NCBI RefSeq assembly: GCF_030867095.1
Contig: NC_081830.1
Coordinates: forward strand, 36,873,832-36,937,831
From: Alligator mississippiensis
Taxonomy: Eukaryota; Chordata; Crocodylia; Alligatoridae
Direction of reading: 5' to 3'
Length of the DNA stretch: 64,000 bases
Position 1 is the stretch's first letter; each line of letters opens with the position of its first letter. Under the pieces are notes generated by a model. The model searched no databases and was not told where the DNA came from. It was given only the letters and a program-made list of their open reading frames with translations. The translations under genes and the position numbers were made by a program. Below, one piece after another: positions 1-13,533 of this stretch.

Positions 1-1788
1 ATATGTCAGTAACCCTAAGAATTAACATCCATCTATTCATTCTGTAGTATATGGCAACTTTGTAATTGCCTCCAACCTGCATTTCTCTTGACAGCATATG
101 CCTGTTAAGAACTTGTGGTTAAAAGTCTTTGTAGATTTTAAAGCCAAAAGAACAACTTGAGAAAGTAGGGGGCATATGCAAGATGCATTGAACAATTTTT
201 TGGATATGCCTGTCCTTCAAGTACCACAACTGATCTTTTATTTACCAACACATCAGGATTGCAAATATTTTGGACAAAAACAAATGGGAAAAACTGAAAG
301 AAAAAAGGTTATACAAAAGCAAAGGATACTCGATGCACCTGGAAAAAAACCCACAGATCATCATATAAACATGATGCTGCATGCCAACTTATTTACCCAC
401 AGTGCAATTTTGAAATGTAATTAGGTAACAGCCCCCAACAGCAAGCAGTAACAATACTGTCTAGGATGTTGTGGAAAAGTCAAACTATCCTCCGTGTAAT
501 CTCCTTTAAGCTCTTCTTCTATGTAAAACAACACTAAAGAATATACACCTTTTTCACTTTTTTTAGAAATAGAAAAATGTTATGTGCCTTATTTTACAGA
601 AATATATTTCTAAGAACAGCAACTTGAAATTCAATCAAAATAAAAATAAACCAGTTGTTACATACTCTACAGCCTTGAGTCCAAGAAAACTTCTGCAGTT
701 TTATAAAATATTGCTTTCCCTATAAAGGCCCAAACACAAAGAATCTGAACACAAGTGATAAATGGGGAAAGAGACTATACACAGCTGTGTCAAATGCATG
801 AACTGAAATGAAAAATCTTCAATCTTTTCTATTCACAGGCGTTTTAGGTTTCTACTGTTAAAAACAGGAGGCACAAATCTCAGAGGGAAATGTAATTTAG
901 ACTTCAGTGCCCCTATTCAAGATCATCTTCACTACACTAATCAAAAAAGCCAATTTCTACTTAAAGTGGGGTTTGGGGACATTATACAGAAAATTATTAA
1001 AAATCTTCACCCACCACTGATATGCTACCACCTCTAGACTAAAAACAATAAATAAAATCACATAAAAACATTACCTGACAGAATGAGACAAGGAGTATAC
1101 TGCACATAATTGATACTGCAGCATGAGGCAATCTAGTAGGTAGAATATAGTTATCCTAAAAATAAAGCTGGGTCAGATCAAAGCTAAATATGGAAAAAGT
1201 ATCACATATGCTAATTACCACAAGTTATCTAAACTTCAATTTTGTTTTATCTGAAAGATATCACCTCTAAAGAGTACTAATTACTGAGTAAACACCATTT
1301 AGCATTACACTGGATTCTCCTGGTGTGTGTTGGGGTGGGGGGGGCGGCCACGCGGGGGTCTACCCAAGTACCAACCAGAAACACTTCACACCAGGAAGCA
1401 TTTCCAGAAGATGTAATACTTATTTGATATAGCAATGGGTAAACTAGAATATTCTAGTCACCTCTCATTAAAAAAAATAAAATAAAATAAAACAGAAACA
1501 AGATAACTGCCTTTAAATAAGATGCATACACATAGGATGATTTAAGATTTCGGATAAAAATTGTGGTCTTTTATTTTCCTTGAAGGAGATCATTTAGGTT
1601 TCAGAATTGTCTGAAATTCTTATACATAGGAAAGAAATCTAAAAACAGGGCAAAGCAGAAAATGGGTAACAAGGCAAAATTATTACCCTCATGAGGTAAG
1701 TAGGTAACTGGTGTAAGCTGCCTAGTAAGACCACTTCAGGAGACAGCTAGACATTTTCATAAAAAAGGAAAAGCGACGCACCGAAAAC
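1..1788. other. FBXO45 intron 2, left part
   Basis: A/T-rich sequence between the window edge and the first hAT copy. By position it is the 3' part of FBXO45 intron 2 (minus strand). I see no exon: the expected last FBXO45 exon, coding for the C-terminal part of the SPRY domain, is not here and must lie to the left of the window. Short reading frames in it have no family resemblance. Confidence 0.6.
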
Positions 1789-2627
1789 TAGAGGTGCACT
1801 AATACATTGGTCCCATATCAGATTGGCACTGATATAAGGAAAAAAAAGTGACAGTAAAGGCAACTGGCTTTTTTTGGCTGATGTGCTCAAAAACATGGCC
1901 AATAAATGCCCTGTGCAGGCGCAGCACACAGGTGGCAAGGAGTGCAGCTGGGTTTGGCTGGTAAGTCTGTTGTGAGTGAAGGGGGAGAGAGCATTGAGGG
2001 GGACGGGGAAGATAGAGGCCCCAGCAGTGAGGAATGGAGAGGATTGGGTCGGGGCAGGTGCCGCCCAGCTAGGGTGAGGTGTGGGATGGAGCCATGAGCG
2101 GCTCGTCATGGGGGCACAAGGTGGCTCCCGCTGCTGCACACACCCCAGAAGGGCACAGGGGGTGAGTGTGGGCTGTGTCAGGCTCTTCCCAGTGAGGGGG
2201 AGATTGAGCCGGGCTGCCCAACCTAGCCCGCTGCTGGGAAAAGCCCAGTGTCACCCCAGCCCCAGGCTCCCCTCACCCCATGTGCAGATCCAAGGGCATA
2301 CCTCCCCCATGCCCTCCTGGAGTACGTACAGTGGCGGAAGCCACCTTCCCCCCACCCCGTCCCCACACATCCCAGACAAGCCGCTCCCGGCTCCATCCTG
2401 CACCCCACCCCGGCAGTGCAGTGCCTGCCCTTGCCCCAGCCCCTTTTTTTCTTCCTCACCACAGGGGCCCAACTGCCCCCCCCCCCCAATGCCCCTTCCC
2501 CCACAACAGACTTACCAGCTGGACGCTGCTCTCCATGCTGCCTGGCTGAATGTTGGAATCAGTCAATATGGCTCGCTAAAAATCAGTCATCAGTATTGGC
2601 TCAAAAATCTCTATCCGTGCACCCCTA
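1789..2627. mobile_element. Foldback hAT-like element, copy A (839 bp)
   Basis: The ends are inverted: it starts TAGAGGTGCAC and ends GTGCACCCCTA. The flanks CCGAAAAC (1781-1788) and CTGAAAAC (2628-2635) are an 8-bp target duplication with one mismatch, as expected for the hAT superfamily. The G/C-rich interior is itself a near palindrome: a motif reading TGGTAAGTCTGTTGTG near 1960 returns inverted as CACAACAGACTTACCAGCTG near 2500. No transposase frame is recognisable, so it is non-autonomous. It lies in FBXO45 intron 2. Confidence 0.85.
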
Positions 2628-2710
2628 CTGAAAACAGTGCTCAGGCTTATTCTTGATGGACAGCTGCCCACAAATGCAGCAGTTTCTGACTGGTTCCAAG
2701 TCTCACTCAC

Positions 2711-4759
2711 CTGGTACTTTGGTGCATTATTGCACTGTGGGAAGCTGCCATTTACCTCTCCATTATGTAGCAAGTTATTGTCCACCAGGTTCCAACCCCA
2801 GCTCTGGTCGTCACTGCCCAGCAGCGCCACGTAACCCTGACATTGCATGGGAGCCCGTTTTGTGGCAATTCCAATTACAGCTACCGTGCCAAGAGGGCCT
2901 TCCCACCAAACCTCCCATGCATGACGACCCTCACTGAAGCCAATCTTGGTCCTTGCCCCATCGGTGCTCTGAGCAATGGGGTTCCGGTGCAAAGTAAACC
3001 CATTCTTCTTGATGTAGACGTTCCTGGAGCAGTCATTGGTGCTGAAAGCATGATGAAAGGCACGTACCTAAGACAAGAGAGAGAGAGAGAGAGAGAAGAG
3101 AATTTTTGGACTGGAGAGAACAAACCATGAATGCAATTGTTTCATTAACATCCTGCAGCACATTTGTACTCAGTTTCAAGCAATAGTTTTTTAAAAAGCA
3201 TGGTTGCATGTGATGACACAAGAAAGTAGAGAAGATGGGTTTGCTACCCAAAGCCTCTAGATACAAAACAAGCCAGAGAACCAGAGTGCACCTGGACTTC
3301 TGAGATCAGGAGCAGCTGAGCTGAGGGACAGAGAAGGCAGGCTAGAGATGCAAATTACAGATCAAGGCTAGGAACAGACGTTGCATTTGTCCCTGGACAA
3401 GTCGTACCTGTGTTTCTCCCAAAACAGAAATATCTAAGCACTGTATGTACATGCATCACCCTTTTAATAAAGGTTTAGGGAACAGCCAAATGTACCACTG
3501 TTCTTCTGCCATTGATTCCACAATGCAACTCCCAGGACAATTGTTCAGACACACTTGGCAATATCCTGGGATAAACTATTACTACTTCTCATCCCGTGAA
3601 CCTTTTTAAGGATTTGTCATGGACAGACATCTGAACACTGGACTTTGTCCCAGGATAAAACAGGTTATCCTGGGATACATGCGACATCTGTCTGCAGCCT
3701 AACCAAATCAGAGAGGTGTACACTCCTGTGAGCCAATGCTCACATCATCTGCAAGCACCAGATGGGCGATGAGGACGAAGGGACACATTACATGGCAACC
3801 CCATTGAGGGCTGGGAAAACACCAGAGTCTACATGTCACAACTTGCCAGCTATTGCTAGGTCCCCTCCAAAAGTCTTGAAGTGACACCACTTAAGGCAAA
3901 GGCTAACTCTGGGCCATGCTCCCCAGCTCCAGTTAAGGTCGGCTCTACAGATACAAAGCAAGCAGGCTACTGGCCTCCAGCATCCCAGGATGCACTGCTC
4001 CCAGCACCCCCCCACTCACAGCAGGGATAGAGCCCAGGGGCCAGGCACCTGGGCATGCTCCTGCTCACCTGTCCCATAGCAGCCAGTCAGAGCTGTGCCA
4101 GCATGGAGCTGGGTGCGGGGGCTCACCTGGCCCTCATCTGCTACCAATAAGTGCCCTCCAAGCATCTCGAAGCAGCGCCACTTGAGGCAAAGGCCTCGCA
4201 GTTCCTGTTAGGGCCCCTTCAGTCTGCCCCAGAGACAGGAGCAGGCTGCCACCCCCAGCATCCCAGGGTGCACTGCTCCCAGCACCCCCACAAACCCAGA
4301 GCAGGGCTGGTGCCGGTGAAAGCCAGGGTGCCTGGGCTCACCTTGCCCCTGCCGGCTATTGCAGGTGCCCCACCAGCGTCTCCAAGTGACTCCACTTGCG
4401 GCGAGGGCCACCCCTGGGCGCGCTGCCCGGCCGGCCCCGCTGGGGGCCGCTGCAGCCTGCTCCAGGGAGCCGGGCGGGGGCTGCCCCGCTGCCACCCCGA
4501 GGCGGGAGCGCCGGGCGCCGCTCACCTTGCCCTTGTAGGTGGGCACGTTGCAGAGCACGTCGGTGCGCAGCGCCTCCTCGGCCAGGCAGCGCGCGGCCAG
4601 GCTGCGCCACACCTCGCTGTTCTCGTCGCCGTGCAGGACGCGGTGCCACAGCTTGCAGACCAGCGCGCAGCTGCGCAGCTCCCGCAGCTCCAGGTAGGAG
4701 AACACTAGCTCCAGCACCCGCCCCGGCAGCCGCCAGCCCGCGCCGCCCGCCGCCGCCAT
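2711..4759 (-). CDS. FBXO45: FBXO45, F-box/SPRY protein (exons 1-2; 3' end outside window)
   Basis: Substrate receptor of an atypical Skp1-containing E3 ligase that pairs with MYCBP2/PHR1 rather than CUL1 and acts in neurons at synapses. Exon 1 is 4526-4759 (78 codons, start [20 protein letters not shown]) and holds the F-box at about residues 10-54, including [16 protein letters not shown] and [11 protein letters not shown]. The donor is at 4525. Exon 2 is 2711-3067 (119 codons) and begins [20 protein letters not shown]; it holds most of the SPRY domain ([40 protein letters not shown]) and ends NAPKYQ. The junction is phase 0. The last roughly 60 codons known from human are not in the window. 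The start was chosen by the human N-terminus pattern; the frame stays open upstream to 4888. The N-terminus lacks the long Gly/Ala-rich stretch of the human protein (about 108 residues in exon 1 there). It is divergent from WDR53. Confidence 0.95.
3070..3101 (-). repeat. (TC)n microsatellite forming the polypyrimidine tract of FBXO45 exon 2
   Basis: On the plus strand this is a GA-dinucleotide run. On the FBXO45 sense strand it reads as CT repeats ending TTGTCTTAG immediately before the exon at 3067, so the simple repeat serves as the pyrimidine tract of the 3' splice site. Confidence 0.8.
3102..3842. other. FBXO45 intron 1, unassigned part
   Basis: No exon, transposon ends or RNA gene recognised. 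The stretch becomes G/C-richer towards exon 1. Confidence 0.5.
3843..4410. repeat. Degenerate tandem triplication next to FBXO45 exon 1
   Basis: Three diverged units follow one another. Landmark 1 is CCACTTAAGGCAAAGG near 3887, CCACTTGAGGCAAAGG near 4178 and CCACTTGCGGCGAGGG near 4393. Landmark 2, CAGCATCCCAGGATGCACTG near 3980 and CAGCATCCCAGGGTGCACTG near 4257, occurs in the first two. Unit spacing is about 290 then 215 bp. The last unit abuts the downstream edge of FBXO45 exon 1. Confidence 0.7.
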
Positions 4760-5590
4760 GGCCGGCGCCGGCCCCTCCCCCACCTCCGGGCGGCGCCAGC
4801 AGCCCCCGCCCGCTCCGCCCGGCGGCAAAGTGCGGGCGGAAGCGAGCCCCACGCCAGCCACGGAGAAGCTGCCTCTCACTGCCAGCACGACTCCGAGAGC
4901 GGCGGGCCAGCCATGCCGTGACGCCTCCCCCTGCCCCCGGCCCCAGGCCCCGCTGTCATTGCTTGGGCGGGAGGAGAGAGGCGAGGATGCGGGCCGCCAT
5001 TTTACTTGAGGGCACAGCTGTCAGAGGAAGCCGGGCGCGCATGCGCAGCAGGGAACGCGCGGGTGGTAATGCAAGGGAGAAAAAAAGCCCTCCCTTCCCG
5101 GGTTACGTCATCAAACTGCGCCGGAAGAGACGCGAGGATGCCGAGTTGTTGGTGTGGTTGGAGGTAATTCCTCCCCTTTGTTGTCCGGCGCGGGGGACCC
5201 AAGATCTCTGCGAAGGAGGGGAAAAGCTAAGGCCCCGCTTTGGTCTGCGCGGTTGTGCCCGTGCCGTGGCCGCGCGGGCGGGGGGTCCTTACGGACAGAG
5301 GCGAAGGGAATACAGCTTCGAGTTCGTGTTTCCCGCGCGGCTCCTGCCCCCCTGCGGCCTTGGCCGGTCGGAGGTGCGGGAGGCGCTGGGGCGGGGCCGC
5401 CCAACGGGCTTCGACGCTCGTTCCCACCCGTTGTGCAGCCCCCGCGCGACGCCGCCGGCCCCGAGCTGGGAAGAATCGAAGCACCGCTCCTGGGGCTATG
5501 GGCAGCGACCCCCGCCCTGCCCACGGGCAGGTGGCGCCTCCTGTCCTGCCCAAGCACTCCCGGGCCGACGGGAGTGGGGAGGAGCTAGCT
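4430..5590. promoter_or_regulatory. Divergent CpG-island promoter, FBXO45 (-) / WDR53 (+)
   Basis: Dense CpG sequence between the two genes. Visible motifs: a YY1-type GCCGCCATTTT at about 4993-5003; an NRF1-type palindrome GCGCATGCGCAG at about 5037-5048; a CRE/ATF-like TTACGTCATC at about 5102-5112; and an ETS-type CCGGAAG at about 5121-5127. No TATA box is seen. The arrangement is typical of housekeeping bidirectional promoters; motif names are by sequence only, and the exact TSS positions are inferred. Confidence 0.75.
5121..5163 (+). other. Candidate non-coding first exon of WDR53
   Basis: The first WDR53 coding exon has a 3' splice site (TTTCTTTCACAG, exon from 6785), so an upstream leader exon must exist. 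The best donor downstream of the promoter motifs is GAG|GTAATT at 5163/5164. If used, the leader contains an upstream ATG at 5138 whose frame would stop 11 codons later, just before the main start. The TSS is inferred. Confidence 0.4.
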
Positions 5591-5907
5591 GCCAACCCAC
5601 CCCATGGGCGCTGCAGCCTCAGTCATGCAGCCGCCTGCTTCTTGGCAGAACGTCTCGCCCTTGAAGCAAAGGAGAGAGCGGAGGAAGGGAAAGGAGAGGA
5701 ATCCCAGCCCGCTCTCCCCTGTGGAAAGACCGGTGATGTCTGTGGGATGGGTCTTGAGTCCAGTCCTGAAGCCGCTGATGAGCCGCAATAGCGGTTGTTC
5801 TCACATCTGGGAATTGCGGACAACATTGTTAGTTGCTAAGCCACCTGATTTAGCTTTCCCTGGTAGGGGGCTTCTCTGCAGAACCAGGTGAAGCTGATGG
5901 TGTGGAT

Positions 5908-6518
5908 CAGGGGTAGGCAACCTCTGGCACATGTGCCACATGGCATATGAAGCCATTTTATTTGGCACGCATGCCCCAGGGCAAGGATTGCACTGCCACA
6001 ATAAGGATCAGGCCCCTTGCAGCTCTCCCACCATTCACACAAGCACGCCAACATCTTACAAGTCAAGGTTGCAGGTATTTTTGCCACTCAGGCCAAAAAT
6101 GTTGCCAGCCCCTCATGTAGATTGAGGATGATTTAAAAAAAAAAAAAAAAAGAAAAGAAAGGAAAAGAAACTTGATTACAATCAGTCTGCCTCCTGAATC
6201 ACTCTTCTTGTTCCAAATAGCAAAGACTCTCACACTGCAGTGAGTCAAATACTGGTGATCTAGTGACTGTATAGTCAAAGGAATTCGTTAAGGCTTCAGG
6301 TTGTAGCTGTCACCTCCTCTGGCCTGGACTGACTGTTCAGGTCAGAGAGGAGCAACTGCTAGGACACCTCCACTGTTTTTTTCCACCAAGGCAGGGGAGA
6401 GCAACTGATGCCAGAGCCATCCTGCCACTGAATGTTTCTGAAGCCCCACGTCTGCAGATCTCATTAAATGGCTCTGTGGGCAGGAGCTGGCCCATGGGCT
6501 GTAGGTTGCCAACCCCTA
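5908..6518. mobile_element. hAT-like non-autonomous element with CAGGGGTAGGCAACC ends
   Basis: It starts CAGGGGTAGGCAACCTCTGG and ends GGTTGCCAACCCCTAA, which are inverted ends. The interior includes an A-rich tract at about 6133-6175. It lies in WDR53 intron 1. I see no convincing target duplication, so the limits are approximate. Confidence 0.65.
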
Positions 6519-6794
6519 ATCTAGATAGCTGCACAAGGTGGTGTAGTTCAACAATTTGTATACAAGCACTTCTAACAATGTACCATTCCACTGTTCTAAG
6601 GAGTCAGTATTGTAAGCATACAGACTGGTGTGCTTGCACTCAAACTTGCACAAGTGCCCATTTTACCTTGGACTAGCAGCTCACATGCTCATGTTATTTC
6701 ATCAGCAACCCAGTAGTCTTACATACTTTGATAAGCTTTCTACTGTAATAGGAAAAACTGCCTAACTCTGTCCTTCTTTCACAGAATCCCTTGA

Positions 6795-10020
<3,226 letters not shown>

Positions 10021-13000
10021 ACATTAAAAGATTTTAAGGAATTTTTCACAAGCAGCTAATTCCTTGGGGTGATTTAAATTGGTGTAGCTGATTTTTCTAG
10101 ACTGCCTTCTATTCCATTTACCCTTTAGAGAGGTCCCTGTTTATAGCTTAAACAACTAAAACTCCTGCATATTTAGAAGTGGCAGGGGATTAGCTGTGGC
10201 ATCACTTGCCTGTATGCATAACATATGTGCATGGATTCTCTTGCAGTTATGGCCCATCTTCAATGTAAATCTTAAATAGACGTGTGGCTGCTTAAATGGT
10301 TTTTGGAATTGCACCCTCAGAACATGAAGGCGATACATAGCAGGTTCAGTCATGTTTCAGTCTGGAAATGCTGAAATAATGGGAAAGAAAGTCTTCAGTC
10401 TGACAAAAGTATTGGACTCCTCTATGTAAACTAAAACAATCCCAGAACAAATCAATTGGTGAGATAAGCTTTAATGAAGATGCAATTGGCTGAAGTCCAC
10501 CCAGATCCCTACAGAATAGCCAATCTACTAGCTTTCTTTGCTTCATCTCTAGTTTTTTGCCAACATTTTTGAAACAGAAAAAGTAAAGGAAGTCTGACCT
10601 AAACTGAACATAATTTCATAAGTGGAAAGTATCTTCACTGAAGCAGCTGAAAGCATGGGCTGGAAACATTTATGAATTATGTTAAACTAAACGCAGTAAA
10701 TAATAATTCAATGGGATTTTCATGATGGAGCAGACATAAGGAAGGGGAAGAATGTTGATTATTTACCTGGCCCAAGCTAAAAAAAAAAGTGTAAAGTCCC
10801 AGAAGAGATGTTAGCTATTAAATCTGTAAATAAAAGCCTTTTCTCTTCATTGCCCCTTGTGCTTCTGCTTTCAAAAGTGTCAAGAAGAGCATTGTATAAC
10901 TTCAACTGCAAAATAAAAGTGTACAAAGGGCCAAATCTGACTATTTGCCTTACACAAATTGTCTTGTTGACTTCACAGGATACTGATATGAGATGAGCAA
11001 GCAAAATTTGGCCTTAAGGTGGATTTAGATATGCTTCTCAGATTTAAATGGGAAGAAATGGAATCCTGCAATTTTAATTAGATAATGCATATTCTGCTTC
11101 TCTGAAAGGGAAGTAGCCCAAGGAGACAAGAATTTATGTTCTCGGCATATCCTACTTTTTTGATGTTCCAGGAGGGCAGTATTGCACAGGTTAGAGACCT
11201 GTTCACCCAGTTACATTTAGTTATTTTCAGGTGCTTTGTACATATAGAAGTCTACAATGGGTAAATCTGCTGAAAAATTCCTCTATACAGAGGACAATCT
11301 TTTGTTTTAAACTCTTTAATAATGTAAATCTTAGCAGCTGTTTTTACATGGCAAGGGAGATGGAGTAACTATTTTAATAAGTAAAGAGCAAATCTGTGAA
11401 CTGAAAGTTAGTTTCCAAGGAATCCAGTAGACATCTTTAGACACCAGTTAATGATAAAAACAACCTTTACATTTATACATACTCAAACCCTTTCGATGCT
11501 CTCCTGAAAATGTGGAACTCCTACAATTCTAATGCCACAATAAAGCAATGTTTACTGTCAATTATGACTTTGAGGTATTAAAGTACCATCGCTATTACTG
11601 TATGAATACACATGCTATTCTTATTTTTGTCCTTTTGTTTCTGCTCATGAGGATCACAATCTTAAGTCACTTCTGGAATTAGCGTTTTAGTCTCTTTAAC
11701 AACTATGAAATGTATTGCTTGGTACTTAAAAAGTTGTTACAGTATATATAAGTTCCTCACACAAATTAAGGAGTTGGGGAGGGAAAGGCAAGGAGAAAGG
11801 TGAGCAGGAAAAGGGTAATGGGAGAAACAAGAAATGAATGAATGAAATGAATTATGAAAGGGAGACAGGAGAAATAAAAGAGCAAGAAGTGATGCACAGC
11901 TTTAAGACTAACAATTTATATTCATTCCATGAACCCTACCCCTCCCTATCCACCCCCCATTCCCTCCAGTTGTTAGGAGGAGCAGACATAAGACACAGCT
12001 TGTAGTTGAAGCTAGTGTGTCAGGGATGAAAATAAGAAAGAAAATTCTAAATTTTGAGTTTCATTGTTGCCTTTCGGGTGAGGCAATGCTAGTCTGGATG
12101 TTCCAGCAATATCTGTACAGCATCCAGACTATCATGGACAAACGTATTAACTACTTGAACTGACAACTGAGTTCTAGTTTCAAGAGCCTTTGGTCCTTGT
12201 GGTGTCCTATCTAGTTATCAGTTTTCTAGATGAGATAGCATCTGCATTTTTTAAATACAGGCACACAACAAGCAAACTGTATGAAACCTTTCAGCCTTCC
12301 CCAATACCAGACACCATCAGCTGTGTGAACATTTTCAAATGGGTACCTTTGTGCCTTCTCCCTTTCTATCCACTACACTTGGGAGGAAACCTTCATGAAC
12401 ATCCATTAAAACTCTCCTCATCCAGATCCATCCTTTACATGATGCCTATAAAAACATAATAGCTAAGCTGCTTGTGTACTGAGACATTAGCTATTATGCT
12501 GACCAGAACAAGTTAATACATCAAAAAGTAGCAGAATAGGGCCCAGATGCCTTTTCAGATCATCTATAAAGAAAAATAGTCTCATTATATTGAAAGAGCT
12601 GAACTAAAATTGTAATTCAATAAGCCAAATGTCCATGGACATGTGCCTGCATGTGTGTCTATGAACTATATTTAGATGTACAGTCTATAAAAAGTTTCAG
12701 TGCAAAACGATCAGCAGGAGTTGGATCCCTGATCCACGCTATCTTTGACAGCCCCAGAAGAGGATCAAGCACGATTCCAACCTGTTCAAATTTTATTTCT
12801 TCTATCCTTGTTCCCCATGAAGATGACTAAAGAGACCATCTCTCTGCACTCCCTGAACAAGACATTAAACAGGTCACAATGTGTTGTGTTGTTAGTATTA
12901 TATTGAGGAATAAGGCAAGACTCCACTTTACTAGGATGGGAGTATAGGGTGGCGGGATGAAGGAAGACACTAACACTAAAGTAATCATGGGTCTGTGAAT

Positions 13001-13514
13001 TACATGAGTTTGTGTTTGTTTCTTCCTAGAAAATAAATGTAGACATAGATTGATGGGATTGTCGGACTAAATAAAACCATGGGGAATCTTGGGCTGCTTT
13101 AACTCTGAAAAGCAACCAGCTGTGCAGGTTCATGAACAAAACGTCTGCGCAGCTTGAAGACATTTAACCCTGTGACCCTGGTGTATTTGCCACAAACCTG
13201 AATGCAGCTATTTGATCACCAATGAGTGATGTCTTCTTAGAAAAAAATACTGATTAACTGTAACATGCTATCAGGAGGTTCTAATGGTTCCATTCCCAAC
13301 CATACAATGTTCTGATAGTGCTTACTTCTGGGCAGGTGTTTTTAGGTTGGGGCAGGCAGTTCAGAATCAGGTAAGTTCAAAAGAAGGGAAAGGAATAATG
13401 CAACCACACAAAAAAAGCTTTTAGAAAAAAAAACCTTATTTTTAAATAGTATACCTCCAGAGAATCTGGAGGGCAATGACAAGGGGATTGGTATGCTGAG
13501 GTGAGGAGGGATTT
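10021..13514. other. WDR53 3' UTR and start of intergenic gap
   Basis: Follows the WDR53 stop. Possible polyadenylation hexamers AATAAA lie near 10828, 10912 and 11540; which is used cannot be told. Beyond these the A/T-rich DNA shows no family I recognise. Confidence 0.5.
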
Positions 13515-13533
13515 GGGGGGGGGGGGGGGGGGG
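13515..13533 (+). repeat. Poly-G run of 19
   Basis: An uninterrupted run of G, the longest homopolymer of G in the window, in otherwise A/T-rich intergenic DNA. Confidence 0.9.

Noticed and set aside
176-424. An 82-codon frame in FBXO45 intron 2
   Set aside because: A/T-rich, no homology recognised, no splice or conservation support.
4396-5664. A 422-codon plus-strand open frame over the FBXO45/WDR53 promoter
   Set aside because: It runs antisense through FBXO45 exon 1 and a CpG island; its Arg/Pro/Ala-rich translation is what G/C-rich DNA gives in any frame and resembles no protein family.
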